Assembly: GCF_022513635.1 (NCBI RefSeq)
Contig: NZ_JAKWBL010000002.1
Location: 434,001 to 498,000 of the forward strand
DNA from: Paraniabella ginsengisoli
GTDB lineage: Bacteria; Bacteroidota; Bacteroidia; Chitinophagales; Chitinophagaceae
Length of the DNA: 64,000 bases
Direction of reading: 5' to 3'
The translations under genes were made by a program, and so were the position numbers. Below the pieces are notes generated by a model. The model worked only from the letters and a program-made list of their open reading frames with translations, was not told the origin of the DNA and did not search any database. Below, in pieces: positions 50,787 through 60,755 of this stretch (the stretch's first letter is position 1; every line of letters starts with the position of its first letter).

Positions 50787-52257
50787 AAGAAATATTCCGT
50801 CAATTATACAAAAACAAAATCCTGTTTTATGGAGTGCTATTTGGCATGTCTCTATTTACGGTAGGCACTATACAACCAGATGCGCTACAAAAGTTTTTAA
50901 ACATTGCCAATCAAAATTTGCTGTCAGTATTTGGCTTTTATTATTTATGGGTCGGGGTGATTATTGTCGTCATATCGTTTCTTATTTTGTTTTTGCCTTT
51001 TGCTAAAAAAAGTTAGGTAATGAAAAACCCGAATATTCCCGGTTCAGTTGGATTGCTTTATTGTATAGTACAGGAATGGGGTCTGGCTTGTTGTTAAGAG
51101 CCGTTCAGGAACCGGTGTATTATTTAAACCATCCTCCTGTAGCTGCTGCCAATATGAAAGTTCTGGCGCTTCAATACACGTTCTTTCATTGGGGATTTAC
51201 TCCCTGGGCTATGTATAGTTTATTTGGGCTTATAGTGGCATACAACCTATACACCTTAAAAGCACAGAACATGCTTCAGGCACTTATTCCTCAATCGAAC
51301 AACCATTATTTAAAAAGAATAACAATTGTATTTATTGTACTCATTACCATTACCGGAGTGATCGCCTCTCTGGGACTGGGTTCTGCACAATTGGTAGGCG
51401 GGCTTAATCATACATTTGACGTGAGTTTGGGTAATAATACTTTGCTGGCAACGGTATTTCTTATTGGATTGGTAGCCACACTTTCGGCTTTGAGGGATTA
51501 AAAGAGTGATCAAGTACTTGGCCGATTTTGATTTTGGATTTTCCATTTTACTAATGCTTTTCATTGCACTTTTTTAAATTTTAATCAGTTTTTTACACAG
51601 TTATTTACCGCATTTTATCAGTATGTTATTCATTTTTTTGAAATGAGTTTGTCAATCGGAAATTATAAAACCAGCGAAAGTTTTACAAGAGATTGGACGG
51701 TTTTTTATTGGGCATTTTGGTTGGCTTGGGTGCCGTTTACAGGGATCTTTATCGCACGAATATCGAAAGGAAGAACCATACGGGAATTTATTGTAGCCAC
51801 TATTTTAGTACCCTCCGTCGCCACCATGATTTGGTTTTCTGTTTTTGCCAATAATGCGTTCGACTTGTTGGGTGTAAGCAATGATCAGCAATTTGACAAT
51901 TTATACACATCCTTGTTCGTTTTTTTGGAGCACTTTCCATTCTATCAGCTCACTTTTGTTATAGCGGCGCTACTGGTTTTGACTTCCATTATTAATTCGG
52001 TGGATTCAGCCATTTTCGTATTAGGAATGTTGAGTGATAATGGAAATGAAAACCCTTCGCAAAAACATAAGCTCGTCTGGGGAATGATTCTTACTGCAAC
52101 CGCTTTTGGTCTTTCGGCTTTGGGTACAGGCGATTTGCTCAATGCCATTAGCAATTTACTGATTATTATGGTGCTGCCATTTAGCTTGCTGTATCTGTAT
52201 ATCATTGTCAATTTTCTTAAAAAACACAATCGAAAAAATGGCATAGAGAATAATTAA
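50783..52257 (+). CDS. BCCT-family betaine/choline/carnitine transporter (three frame shifts)
   Basis: About 490 residues, twelve hydrophobic helices. Family signatures: LNIANQNLLSVFGFYYLWVG, SRFSWIALLYSTGMGSGLLL, HWGFTPWAMYSLFGLI, and the WTVFYWAFWLAWVPFTGIFI ... ARISKGRTIREFIVATILVPS block that forms the substrate aromatic box and gate. Restoring A near 51008, one base near 51488 and one near 51577 reads KKLGNEKPEYSRFSWIALL, GFEGLKRVIKYLADFDFGF and NFNQFFTQLFTAFYQYVIHF. It imports a quaternary amine such as glycine betaine with sodium or protons. EgtD just downstream makes a trimethylated betaine (hercynine), so the two may be linked. Confidence 0.85.
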
Positions 52258-52741
52258 TTTCGCTAAAACTATATCGATGATACCAACTTCTTTTACTATT
52301 TTTTTAAGGGTAATAATTAATGCGAAAAAATTTTTTTTTACTTAAAAAGTATATTTTGTAATTATTAATTAAGCTAACCAAAATTAGTTATTACTATGAA
52401 AAAATCACTTTCAGACTCATCTCCCTATGCTTTAGCCAAAGTGCCATTGCGCAAACGTTTCATTATATACGGAGTTGATTAGTGCAACATGGAAAACGAA
52501 GCGTTTTTCTATGAGTTTTATCCTAATTACTGTTTAGTTAAGGCTGTTTATGGCGCAGAGGAGGGCATCTGTCGAAAATAGCTTCGGCGAGTGTTATACA
52601 ATTCTTTTTTTGTATTCTATAATTATATGATTGAGTTTAAAATAATAGTATACCCGGATGTTTACTACTGCTTTAGGAGGAGGAGTAGGGCATCTACGCT
52701 TATGAAATTTGCACTAAGGTTTTTAACGAAAAATAATCTGA
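52258..52741. other. Gap with a signal-peptide-like scrap (484 bp)
   Basis: Near 52396 a short frame-shifted scrap reads MKKSL then LISLCFSQSAIAQTFHYIRS and a stop. The pattern is a signal peptide followed by termination, so a secreted protein gene may have been lost here. Otherwise AT-rich with nothing evident; the EgtD promoter should be at the right end. Confidence 0.4.
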
Positions 52742-53689
52742 ATGACAGAACAATTCAAAAAAGATGTTTATACAGGCCTGAACACCCCAAACAAGCGCTT
52801 GCCCTCAAAATATTTTTATGATAAAAAGGGAGATGCGCTTTTTGTAGAAATAATGAACTTGCCCGAATACTATCTTACACGTGCCGAAATGGACATATTC
52901 GAAAACCAAACGGACGATATCATCAAAGCATTGCAAATAAGCCCTGACTGTTATTTTGAGTTGATAGAACTGGGCGCCGGTGATGGCTCAAAAACGAAAA
53001 AATTATTGCAGATGCTGCATCAGCAAGGCTTTAAGTTTGATTATTTTCCGGTAGATATTTCTCAAAACGCTTTAGACAACCTAGAAGCGGATTTGAAAAC
53101 CGAATTGCCTGGTGTTTCTGTGATAAAAAAACAGGGCGATTATTTTGAGATTTTGGCTTCTTTAAAAGAAATAAAAAAGCTAAAAGTCATTCTTTTTCTG
53201 GGTTCCAATATTGGCAACATGCCAGACGAGGTGGCTACACAGTTCATTTACGATTTGGGATCAAACCTGCACCCGGGAGATAAATTATTGCTTGGCGCAG
53301 ATCTTATTAAACCTGCCTCTATAGTGCTTCCCGCCTACAACGACAGCAAGGGCGTTACAGCAGCATTCAATTATAATCTGTTAGCACGGATTAACAGGGA
53401 ATTGGAGGCTGATTTTGATATCACAAATTTCAGGCATGAACCAGAATATACGGAGCAGGATGGCATTGCAAAAAGCTTTCTGGTAAGTCAGGCAGATCAG
53501 ACAGTGTGTATTAAAAGCATCGGTCAATCTTTCGATTTTAAGAAAGGAGAAAGGATAGAGACCGAAGTTTCACGAAAATATAATGATGAAGTGATCCACA
53601 AAATAATTTCAGAAACGGACTTTAAAATATCCTATAAGCTAAGCGATGGCAAAAAATATTTTGCTAATTATATATTAGAAAGAACTTAA
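52742..53689 (+). CDS. egtD: L-histidine N-alpha-methyltransferase
   Basis: Intact 315 residues, family length. EgtD features: SKYFYDKKGDALFVEIMNLP EYYLTRAEMDIF at the start, SAM-binding ELGAGDGSKTKKLL, FDYFPVDISQNAL, KVILFLGSNIGNM and the histidine-binding region PAYNDSKGVTAAFNYNLLAR INRELEADFD, and the end with SYKLSDGKKYFANYILERT. It trimethylates histidine to hercynine, the first step to ergothioneine. No EgtB, EgtC or EgtE gene is in the window, so the route may end at hercynine or use distant genes. The neighbourhood of Msr and thiol proteins suits antioxidant use. Confidence 0.93.
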   Translation: MTEQFKKDVYTGLNTPNKRLPSKYFYDKKGDALFVEIMNLPEYYLTRAEMDIFENQTDDIIKALQISPDCYFELIELGAGDGSKTKKLLQMLHQQGFKFDYFPVDISQNALDNLEADLKTELPGVSVIKKQGDYFEILASLKEIKKLKVILFLGSNIGNMPDEVATQFIYDLGSNLHPGDKLLLGADLIKPASIVLPAYNDSKGVTAAFNYNLLARINRELEADFDITNFRHEPEYTEQDGIAKSFLVSQADQTVCIKSIGQSFDFKKGERIETEVSRKYNDEVIHKIISETDFKISYKLSDGKKYFANYILERT

Positions 53690-53707
53690 AGAATAAATGA
53701 GCAACAA

Positions 53708-54100
53708 ATGGATTGGTACTTACCTATAACAATTCTTCCGGGATTGGGCATGTTAATTTTGTCTACCACAAACCAAATGATGGAATTGAGTAAAGAAACT
53801 GGCGTTTTGGTTTCCAAAAAATGTAATGATTTTCAACATAAGGTAGCCAATAAAAAGATAAAACAATTAGGCTTGTTAACCAAGGCGGCTACTTATTTGT
53901 ACGTGGCATCTGGCTTATATGTGCTTTCAGGAATTTTAGAAGCCTTACATAACAGCCTGCCGTTTAATGTTGCTGATATGGCCCTGTATGTAGGTACTGC
54001 ATTGGTGTTTGTTGCCCTCACCATGCTGGCGGCATATGCCTATCGGGATGTGAAAATAAGAAAATTCCAGTACGATAATAATCATTTGGCGGAAGAATAG
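53708..54100 (+). CDS. Three-helix membrane protein (DUF2721-like)
   Basis: Intact 130 residues. Helices at about 4-24, 58-80 and 89-112, with a basic, coiled stretch between (VSKKCNDFQHKVANKKIKQLG). Layout and the LSTTNQMMELSKETG segment resemble DUF2721-type proteins, but similarity is modest. It begins 18 bases after the egtD stop and is probably co-transcribed. Function unknown. Confidence 0.6.
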   Translation: MDWYLPITILPGLGMLILSTTNQMMELSKETGVLVSKKCNDFQHKVANKKIKQLGLLTKAATYLYVASGLYVLSGILEALHNSLPFNVADMALYVGTALVFVALTMLAAYAYRDVKIRKFQYDNNHLAEE

Positions 54101-54212
54101 AACAAGTGCAAAGAATCCTTACGCACACCAAGAAAACAATGAAGTAAACATAATGAAAACGTTTAAAGAAGGACATTAAACTTTATCGAATAATCATAAA
54201 CAATAAAAAAAT

Positions 54213-54656
54213 ATGGATAAAAATTTAATTAAGCAGGAACTGCTTAAAAAAAGAAAAAAACATATTAAGGAATCGAATGAAAGCCACTATAATTTTTTAA
54301 GTGGAAGCGATGTGAGTTTGGAGGAGGTGATAGATTTAGACGACCGTTCGCACCAAAGCGAATCTGCCGATATTTCCCAAAGGCTCGAAAGTACCGTTCA
54401 TAATCACGAACAGCATTTAGCAACCATCGAAGCCATTTCTTTCGAACCTAAAACAACGGTAGAACCAGGTGCTATAGTGAGCGTAAACGGAAGATGTATG
54501 ATAGTAGCGGTTTCCAAGCCTCCGTTTAAAATCGGCGACAGAAATTTTATTGGCATTTCTACTGATGCTCCCATTTATAAAGAAATGAAAGGCAAAAAAG
54601 CCGGCGACAGTTTTACCTTCAACAATCAAAAATTTACAATAGAAATAGTACACTAG
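54213..54656 (+). CDS. GreA/GreB C-terminal-like protein
   Basis: Intact 147 residues. A polar, helical N-terminus (LIKQELLKKRKKHIKESNES through SVEEVIDLDD ... SQRLESTVHNHEQHLATIEA) is followed by an FKBP-like C-terminal domain VEPGAIVSVNGRCMIVAVSK ... GKKAGDSFTFNNQKFTIEIV. This arrangement resembles transcription elongation factors of the GreA class, with a shortened coiled coil. It may bind RNA polymerase's secondary channel like other Gre-like regulators, but conserved acidic tips are not clear, so I treat the role as unproven. Confidence 0.7.
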   Translation: MDKNLIKQELLKKRKKHIKESNESHYNFLSGSDVSLEEVIDLDDRSHQSESADISQRLESTVHNHEQHLATIEAISFEPKTTVEPGAIVSVNGRCMIVAVSKPPFKIGDRNFIGISTDAPIYKEMKGKKAGDSFTFNNQKFTIEIVH

Positions 54657-54668
54657 AAAATATAAAAT

Positions 54669-55229
54669 ATGAACAATACAAAAGACCTGGTAACTACAGT
54701 TGCCGATTTAAAAGACCAAGGATATAAACACGAGTTTAGAATTAAAAATAAACAGTTGTTCTCTGATGAATTGAAGAAAGGATTTGGAATGGAAGAATTT
54801 ACGATTGATGACGTTTATGGATTCAGTAGTATTGAAGATGATAAAGAAGACGATGGAAGTGAAGCTGAACGCTTGTTTGCCATCACGCTTATCAAAGACA
54901 ATATCAAAGGCTATTTGGTAGATGCCTATGCCGAGATTGAAAACATAGAAGCAACTGAAGTGCGTGCAAAATTCGATGCCAACAATGTACAAATTCATCA
55001 TATAAGCGATGATGAAATGAAATACGGTTTGCCACGTGTAAAAAAGGCGTTGTTCAATGAAGCACCAAACCGCTATGTATTCCGTATCGGTTTTCCAGAT
55101 TTTCCAACCTGTCCTTTTGGAAACAGTTTTGAAGCGCTTGGTTGGGATAATCAGGAAAATCAATATGTATGGCTTGTTTCCAGCATTATAAAAGACGATC
55201 GGTTGGTACGGGAGCATTACAAAAAGTAA
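54669..55229 (+). CDS. Small two-part protein: N-terminal 'PRPP-synthetase-like' domain plus novel C-terminus
   Basis: Intact 186 residues. The first half ([20 protein letters not shown] ... [15 protein letters not shown] ... [20 protein letters not shown]) matches a small acidic Bacteroidota family that databases often label phosphoribosylpyrophosphate synthetase, although it lacks the synthetase core and is normally about 100 residues. The second half ([20 protein letters not shown] then [20 protein letters not shown]) is of unknown type with a PTCP motif. No enzyme activity can be claimed. It is 12 bases after the GreA-like gene. Confidence 0.65.
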   Translation: MNNTKDLVTTVADLKDQGYKHEFRIKNKQLFSDELKKGFGMEEFTIDDVYGFSSIEDDKEDDGSEAERLFAITLIKDNIKGYLVDAYAEIENIEATEVRAKFDANNVQIHHISDDEMKYGLPRVKKALFNEAPNRYVFRIGFPDFPTCPFGNSFEALGWDNQENQYVWLVSSIIKDDRLVREHYKK

Positions 55230-55239
55230 TTACAAAAAA

Positions 55240-56466
55240 TTGAAACAGATGAAAAAGACACAGCTTGAAATTATCAATAAAAAGGGCAATAAGTTAAATG
55301 CTCATCTGGAGCTTCCTGCTAATCAGAAACCTCATAGTTATGCCATTTTTGCCCATTGTTTTACCTGCAACAGCACTTTTGAAACTGTAAAGAATATCAG
55401 CAGAACGCTTGCGCGTTACGGATTTGGTGTAGTTCGGTTCGATTTTATGGGCTTGGGGCACAGCGAAGGAGATTTTGCCGAAAGCCATTTTTCAGGCAAT
55501 GTGGATGATCTGATTTCTGTTAGCGATTATCTGGACGAACACTTCAAAGCTCCTTCGCTTTTGGTGGGGCATTCCTTAGGTGGAGCTGCGGCCATTGTGG
55601 CGGCATCCCGGTTACAAAACATCAAAGCGGTTGCCACTATTGGAGCCCCTGCTTCGGTATCGCACGCCAAGCGTTTGTTTTCTGAGCAAGTAAAAAACAC
55701 AGAAGGCAATGAACCCGTTGAAGTCACTATTGAAGGCCGTCCTTTTAAAATCAATGCAGAGTTTGTAAAAGATTTTGACAAAACCGATTTGATCGACATT
55801 GTAAAATCGCTGCGAAAACCTATCCTGATTATGCATGCGCCACACGACAACAGCGTTGGTATCGAAAATGCACGGGAGTTGTACCATCATGCTTTTCATC
55901 CCAAAAGTTTTATTAGTTTGGATGATGCCGACCATTTGCTGACCAAAAGCAAAGACAGCCAGTACGTGGGAAATATGATCGGCACCTGGGCGCAACGTTA
56001 TTTTGATGAGGTAGAAAACGAAATGCTGGATCCGGCAGGAGAGCAATTGGTGGCGCATTTAAATGTAAAAGAAGATAAGTTTACCACCTTGATGCAAACC
56101 CGGAAGCATTCGCTTATTGCTGATGAACCTGCAAGTTTTGGTGGTGACGATTTAGGCCCCGCTCCTTATGATTTTTTAAGCGCCGCCCTGGCTTCGTGTT
56201 CTGTGCTTACAGTAAAACTTTATGCTGAAAGAAAAGGTTGGGATTTGCAGGAAGTGTATAGCTATATCACCTATTCTAAAAAGCACAGTGACGACCTGAT
56301 GCTTGATGTAGAAAAGCCGGGACAAATAGACCATCTTTCCAAAAAGCTGAAATTTATTGGCGATTTGACGGATGAGCAGCGTACACGACTAACCGAAGTT
56401 GCTTCCAAATGCCCGGTACACAAAACCCTAACAAGCAAAGTAATTATAGAGACTGAACAAATTTAA
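55240..56466 (+). CDS. Bifunctional alpha/beta hydrolase - OsmC fusion
   Basis: Intact 408 residues. N-terminal alpha/beta hydrolase (about 1-255): [19 protein letters not shown], nucleophile Ser in [12 protein letters not shown], and the acid and His in [11 protein letters not shown] ... [10 protein letters not shown]-terminal OsmC domain (about 270-405): [40 protein letters not shown] with one peroxidatic Cys, and [11 protein letters not shown] with the second. The OsmC Cys pair reduces organic hydroperoxides; the hydrolase may act on related esters. The fusion itself is a known type in Bacteroidota. It lies in the run of thiol/oxidant genes. Confidence 0.92.
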   Translation: MKQMKKTQLEIINKKGNKLNAHLELPANQKPHSYAIFAHCFTCNSTFETVKNISRTLARYGFGVVRFDFMGLGHSEGDFAESHFSGNVDDLISVSDYLDEHFKAPSLLVGHSLGGAAAIVAASRLQNIKAVATIGAPASVSHAKRLFSEQVKNTEGNEPVEVTIEGRPFKINAEFVKDFDKTDLIDIVKSLRKPILIMHAPHDNSVGIENARELYHHAFHPKSFISLDDADHLLTKSKDSQYVGNMIGTWAQRYFDEVENEMLDPAGEQLVAHLNVKEDKFTTLMQTRKHSLIADEPASFGGDDLGPAPYDFLSAALASCSVLTVKLYAERKGWDLQEVYSYITYSKKHSDDLMLDVEKPGQIDHLSKKLKFIGDLTDEQRTRLTEVASKCPVHKTLTSKVIIETEQI

Positions 56467-56477
56467 AAGTATAAAAA

Positions 56478-56816
56478 ATGAGCAAACCTTTTAAAAAATA
56501 CAAATTAAACGACAACGTAACACTACAAGTGCTTTCCTACACAGAGGAAATGATGACTGCCCAACTTTGGTTTAACGGAAAGGGTTTCGATGGTACGCAC
56601 CACCACAGCAATCAGGAAGTAAATGTTGTAGTAGCGGGCGAATTTGAAGCCACCAACGGAAATGGAAAACACAAAGTATACCCCGGCCAGGTGGTTGTAG
56701 TTTCCTCAGACAGTGAACACAATATGGAATGTCTGTCGCCAACCGGAGCAATGGTTACTTGTTGGACACCGGCTCGCAAAGACATTATCGAGAAATATAC
56801 CGAATTGGAGGATTGA
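56478..56816 (+). CDS. Cupin-domain protein
   Basis: Intact 112 residues. Cupin with GFDGTHHHSNQEVNVVVAGE FEA and VYPGQVVVVSSDSEHNMECL; the His cluster HHH ... E ... H gives the usual metal site. It is not closely related to the lipoprotein cupins. It is 11 bases after the hydrolase-OsmC gene and 70 bases before msrB, so it is likely part of the same transcript. Substrate unknown. Confidence 0.85.
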   Translation: MSKPFKKYKLNDNVTLQVLSYTEEMMTAQLWFNGKGFDGTHHHSNQEVNVVVAGEFEATNGNGKHKVYPGQVVVVSSDSEHNMECLSPTGAMVTCWTPARKDIIEKYTELED

Positions 56817-56886
56817 TTTTTATTTATTAAAAATAAAACGCAGGATTTTGAGCCTGCATATTAATTAACAATTAAAAAATAAAGCA

Positions 56887-57343
56887 ATGTTAAACTGGAA
56901 TGACATATTAAATTTTGCCAACAAAGGCAATCCAACACCCAAGAAGAGTAGAAAAAACAGATGAAGAATGGAAAGCACAACTGTCAGATGAAGCCTATTA
57001 TGTAACAAGGAAACACGGTACCGAACGGGCGCATAGTTCAGAAATGTGTAGCCTTTTTGAGCCAGCCAAATATGGTTGTATTTGCTGCGATACACCTCTT
57101 TTTGACAGCGGCGAAAAATATGAAAGCGGAACTGGCTGGCCCTCTTTTACCCAACCTATTGCCGTAGAAAATGTGGCTTATAAAAAAGATGGAGGGTTTG
57201 GAATGGTGAGAATTGAAGCTTTGTGCAATGTGTGTGATGCACATTTGGGACACGTTTTTCCTGATGGGCCTGCACCAAGCGGTTTGCGTTACTGCATGAA
57301 TGCGGTTGCGCTTAGCAAAACGAAAGAGGAGAATGTGAAATAA
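56887..57343 (+). CDS. msrB: Peptide-methionine (R)-S-oxide reductase (one frame shift)
   Basis: About 152 residues from the ATG at 56887 (LNWNDILNFANKGNPTPK), with one base missing near 56945 that joins to RRVEKTDEEWKAQLSDEAYY. The uncorrected frame begins at 56915. Zinc ligands are in YGCICCDTPLF and CNVCDAHLGHVF; substrate site ESGTGWPSF; catalytic Cys in GLRYCMNAVAL. No signal peptide, so it acts in the cytoplasm. It reduces methionine-R-sulfoxide in proteins, complementing msrA at 58192. Confidence 0.93.
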
Positions 57344-57347
57344 TAAA

Positions 57348-58154
57348 GTGATGAATCTGATTAAAAACGCATTGGTCGCAATTCCAATTATGTTGGTTTT
57401 TACCGTGAATCCGGCTTGTAAAAACAGTACCGCAGGCAATTCGGGCAATGCATCTAAGTCTATTAAACAAGAGGCAATGACAGATACTTTGAGCCCTATA
57501 GCAGTATTGGAATTATTTACTTCGCAAGGCTGTAGCAGTTGTCCGCCGGCAGATCGTTTGCTGAAGCAAGTTATTGAACAGGCGGAGGTAAAAGAGTTAA
57601 ATGTTTACGCCTTGTCCTTTCACGTTGACTATTGGAACAGGCTGGGCTGGAAAGACCCTTTTAGTAAAAAGGAATATTCCGAGCGGCAGGCAGATTATGT
57701 GCGGTTTATGAGACTTCGCAGTGCTTATACACCTCAACTCATTGTTAACGGAAAAAGAGAATTTGTAGGCTCTGACGGAGGAGCGTTGTCAAAGGCATTG
57801 AGCGAAGCATTGGCCGAAAAGGCCACCGTAAACTTTACAGCTTTTAGCGTGAAGAAGAAAGACGATAAAATCCTTGCTGAATACAAACTGGAGGGCGATT
57901 TTAAAAACACAGTTATTCATTTGGCTTTAATATCGTCTACAGAAGTTACAACGGTAAAAAGAGGAGAGAATGGCGGCAGAACTTTAGAAAATGAAAATGT
58001 AGTGAAAGCCTTTGCTACCAAAGCTTCGCAGGAAGCAGGCTACATTTCATTAACAGATATTCCAGCTGATTTTAAAGGATACAGCATAATCGCTTATGTA
58101 CAAAATAAGGATGACAAAAAAATTATTGGGGCGGTGAAGTCGAATCTTGATTAA
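57348..58154 (+). CDS. DUF1223 thioredoxin-like exported protein
   Basis: Intact 268 residues. Signal region LIKNALVAIPIMLVFTVNPAC with a Cys at about 23 that suggests a lipoprotein, though the lipobox is imperfect. Family motif VLELFTSQGCSSCPPADRLL (a CxxC redox pair preceded by a third Cys), LSFHVDYWNRLGWKDPFS, and YTPQLIVNGKREFVGSDGG. The thioredoxin-like fold and CSSC suggest disulfide chemistry outside the cytoplasm; DUF1223 is uncharacterised. It lies 4 bases after msrB and 37 before msrA, a striking position. Confidence 0.88.
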   Translation: MMNLIKNALVAIPIMLVFTVNPACKNSTAGNSGNASKSIKQEAMTDTLSPIAVLELFTSQGCSSCPPADRLLKQVIEQAEVKELNVYALSFHVDYWNRLGWKDPFSKKEYSERQADYVRFMRLRSAYTPQLIVNGKREFVGSDGGALSKALSEALAEKATVNFTAFSVKKKDDKILAEYKLEGDFKNTVIHLALISSTEVTTVKRGENGGRTLENENVVKAFATKASQEAGYISLTDIPADFKGYSIIAYVQNKDDKKIIGAVKSNLD

Positions 58155-58191
58155 TAGTATAAATCAATCTACAAACAAATAAAAAATAATA

Positions 58192-58683
58192 ATGGAAAAT
58201 ATAAAGAAAGCATACATAGCCGGAGGCTGTTTTTGGGGAATGGAAGAATTATTTCGCGTGCGTCCTGGCGTTAAAGACACGGAAGTAGGCTACATCGGCG
58301 GAGAAAACGAACACCCCACTTATAGAAACCATCCCGGACACGCAGAGGGTATTGAAATCGTCTACGATGCCAACGAAACGTCTTTTAAAGAACTATTGGA
58401 TTATTTTTTCAGGATACACAATCCTACCACAATAGACAGGCAAGGCAATGACCGTGGTTCAAGCTACCGTTCCGCTATTTTCATCCAAAATGAAGAAGAG
58501 CAAAAAACTGCAGAAGAAGTAATTGCCATTGTTGATAAATCCAATAAATGGGAAGCCAAAGTAGTCACCACTTTAGAGCCTTATTCTACATTTTGGCCTG
58601 CAGAAGAAGAGCATCAGGATTATTTGGTAAAGCGTCCAAACGGGTACACCTGCCATTCTGAGCGGTTTGGAAGTTTTTTATAA
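58192..58683 (+). CDS. msrA: Peptide-methionine (S)-S-oxide reductase
   Basis: Intact 163 residues. Catalytic motif AGGCFWGMEELFR with Cys at 13, then GYIGGENEHPTYRNHPGHAE, IHNPTTIDRQGNDRGSSYRS, and TTLEPYSTFWPAEEEHQDYL. It is cytoplasmic (no signal). Together with msrB and a DUF1223 protein between them it forms a compact methionine-sulfoxide repair group. Confidence 0.95.
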   Translation: MENIKKAYIAGGCFWGMEELFRVRPGVKDTEVGYIGGENEHPTYRNHPGHAEGIEIVYDANETSFKELLDYFFRIHNPTTIDRQGNDRGSSYRSAIFIQNEEEQKTAEEVIAIVDKSNKWEAKVVTTLEPYSTFWPAEEEHQDYLVKRPNGYTCHSERFGSFL

Positions 58684-58732
58684 TGCATAACCTCCGGGAA
58701 AATTTGTTCAATTAACTTAAAACAACAAACAG

Positions 58733-59542
58733 ATGAATAATAAAGACTTTGCTGATACATCTTTAAAGAATTTATACTCGCTAAAAGGAAGAAGTGCCGT
58801 AGTGACCGGGGCTGCACAAGGCATTGGCTTATCCATTGCAAAACGCCTGGCGGAAGCGGGTGCCAATGTGGTGCTAACCGATTTGCAGGAGGCTGCGGTA
58901 AAAAAGGCAGCGGAAGAGCTGGCAAAAGAAATGGGTGTAAAAGCAATAGGTGTAACACATGATGTGAGCGACACGGCAAGAGCTACTGAAATTGCGGAAC
59001 TGACGCAAAAGGAATTTGGCAGCCTGGATATTTGGGTAAATAACGCAGGTATTTTTCCTGTCATGGACGCTTTAGACATTGGCGACAAGGAATTTGATTT
59101 TTTGATGAACATCAACTTCCGTGGGTCATTTGCTGGTGCGCGGGAAGCCGCAAAGCTGATGCAGCACAATAAAAACGGCGGCGTTATCATTAATATGAGT
59201 TCTATTTCTGGATTAAAAGCGGCTACCAACTCGGCGCATTATGTGGCAGCCAAACACGCTATTTACGGTTTTACTAAAGCCTTTGCCCGTGACCTTGCTC
59301 CACGCAACATCCGTGTACTGAGCGTAGCACCCACGTTGGTAGATACCCCGTCGGTTTCGGCTTTAGAACACGGCAGCCATTTCGCCGAAGAGGCGTTGGA
59401 ACACATCCGCCACAGCATTCCGTTAGGCAGAGCGGCGTATCCGGACGATATTGCCAGAGTGGTGTTGTTTGCCGCATCAGATATGGCGGCGTTTATGACC
59501 GGCAGTATGTTGGTGGTTGATGGCGGTGATATGGTTTTGTAG
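58733..59542 (+). CDS. SDR family oxidoreductase
   Basis: Intact 269 residues. Classical SDR: VVTGAAQGIGLSIAKRLAEA, VLTDLQEAAVKKA (Asp suggests NAD), VNNAGIFPVM, MSSISGLKAATNSAHYVAAK with Ser, Tyr and Lys, and GSMLVVDGGDMVL at the end. Relatives include glucose 1-dehydrogenases and 3-oxoacyl reductases, so the substrate is open. It lies 50 bases after msrA. Confidence 0.92.
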   Translation: MNNKDFADTSLKNLYSLKGRSAVVTGAAQGIGLSIAKRLAEAGANVVLTDLQEAAVKKAAEELAKEMGVKAIGVTHDVSDTARATEIAELTQKEFGSLDIWVNNAGIFPVMDALDIGDKEFDFLMNINFRGSFAGAREAAKLMQHNKNGGVIINMSSISGLKAATNSAHYVAAKHAIYGFTKAFARDLAPRNIRVLSVAPTLVDTPSVSALEHGSHFAEEALEHIRHSIPLGRAAYPDDIARVVLFAASDMAAFMTGSMLVVDGGDMVL

Positions 59543-59593
59543 GGTGGGTAAGATGTGTTGGTGTTTCAAGTAAATAACTCTTAGCTGTAAAGT

Positions 59594-60666
59594 ATGTATA
59601 TCAAAAGAATTTATTCCCTTCCTACTATTTTAAACTGGACTAAACGCTACATTGTTCAATTATTTATAGTTGGATTAATTCCAACCATACTTTATGCAGC
59701 TTTCATTGGCATTTTATCACTTTGCCATGGCAATTGATTGGCTTAGTAGGTACTGCATTAGCCTTCATTGTAGGATTTAAAAACAATGCATCTTATGATA
59801 GAATTTGGGAAGCTCGTAAAATTTGGGGTGGCATTGTAAACACATCCCGCTCGCTAACTATAATGGTTAACGATTTTATTACCAAACCAGATAACGAAAC
59901 CAATAAAAGAGGTGAAGAATTGTTTGCCATAAGAAAACAGATTATTATGCGCCACGTAGCTTGGATGACTACATTGCGACACGCATTAAGGATTAAAAAA
60001 CCCTGGGAAACATTTGCCTTTAACAAATCGGACAAAGAATATATTTCTCGAATTAAAATACGTGAATATACCTACAGTTTAGAAGAAGAACTTCAAGGTT
60101 ATTTATCGGAAGAGGAACTTAAAGAAGTGCTATCAAAAAACAACAAAGCGACGGCTGTACTTACCATTCAATCGAGACATTTTAAAGCACTTTTCTTGGA
60201 AGGAAAAATTGATAATTTCCGGCACGTGGAAATAGAAAACCAATTGGTGGAGCTTTTTGCTTTACAAGGCCAATCCGAACGCATAAAAAACTTTCCATAC
60301 CCTCGGCAATTTGCAACCTTAAACACTTATTTTGTATGGGTATTCATATTTCTTTTGCCTTTAGGGGCTATTGCGCAGTTTGATGAAATTGGAAAGTCGC
60401 TGGCAGAAAGTAGTTTGCCTTTTATACAGTTTATTGGCAATTATTTTATTTGGTTGGCAGTACCTGTTACGACCTTAATTTCTTGGATATTTTTGTTAAT
60501 GGAACGAATTGGTGATGTTACAGAAAATCCCTTTGAAGGTGGTGGAAACGATATTCCTATCACATCCATGTCAAGAGGTATTGAAATTGATATCCGGGAA
60601 ATGATTGGTGACGATCCAAATGAAATACCAAAGCAACACCCTATTACTTTTGATACGCAAATGTAA
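59594..60666 (+). CDS. Bestrophin-family ion channel (one frame shift)
   Basis: About 357 residues from the ATG at 59594 (YIKRIYSLPTILNWTKRYIV). One base is missing near 59722 to read LPWQLIGLVGTALAFIVGFK; the uncorrected frame begins there. Four hydrophobic helices: two near 25-60 and two near 240-290 (YFVWVFIFLLPLGAIAQFDE and LIWLAVPVTTLISWIFLLME), with the conserved DRIGD-like end (MERIGDVTENPFEGGGNDIP) found in bacterial bestrophins. These are pentameric cation or anion channels. Role here unknown. Confidence 0.88.
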
Positions 60667-60755
60667 ATTATAAAATATTTGCAATCTAAATTCTAATAAA
60701 GCAACCTTTTTTGAATAATGGAATAGCCAACATTATATTTAAAAAATAACAAATT

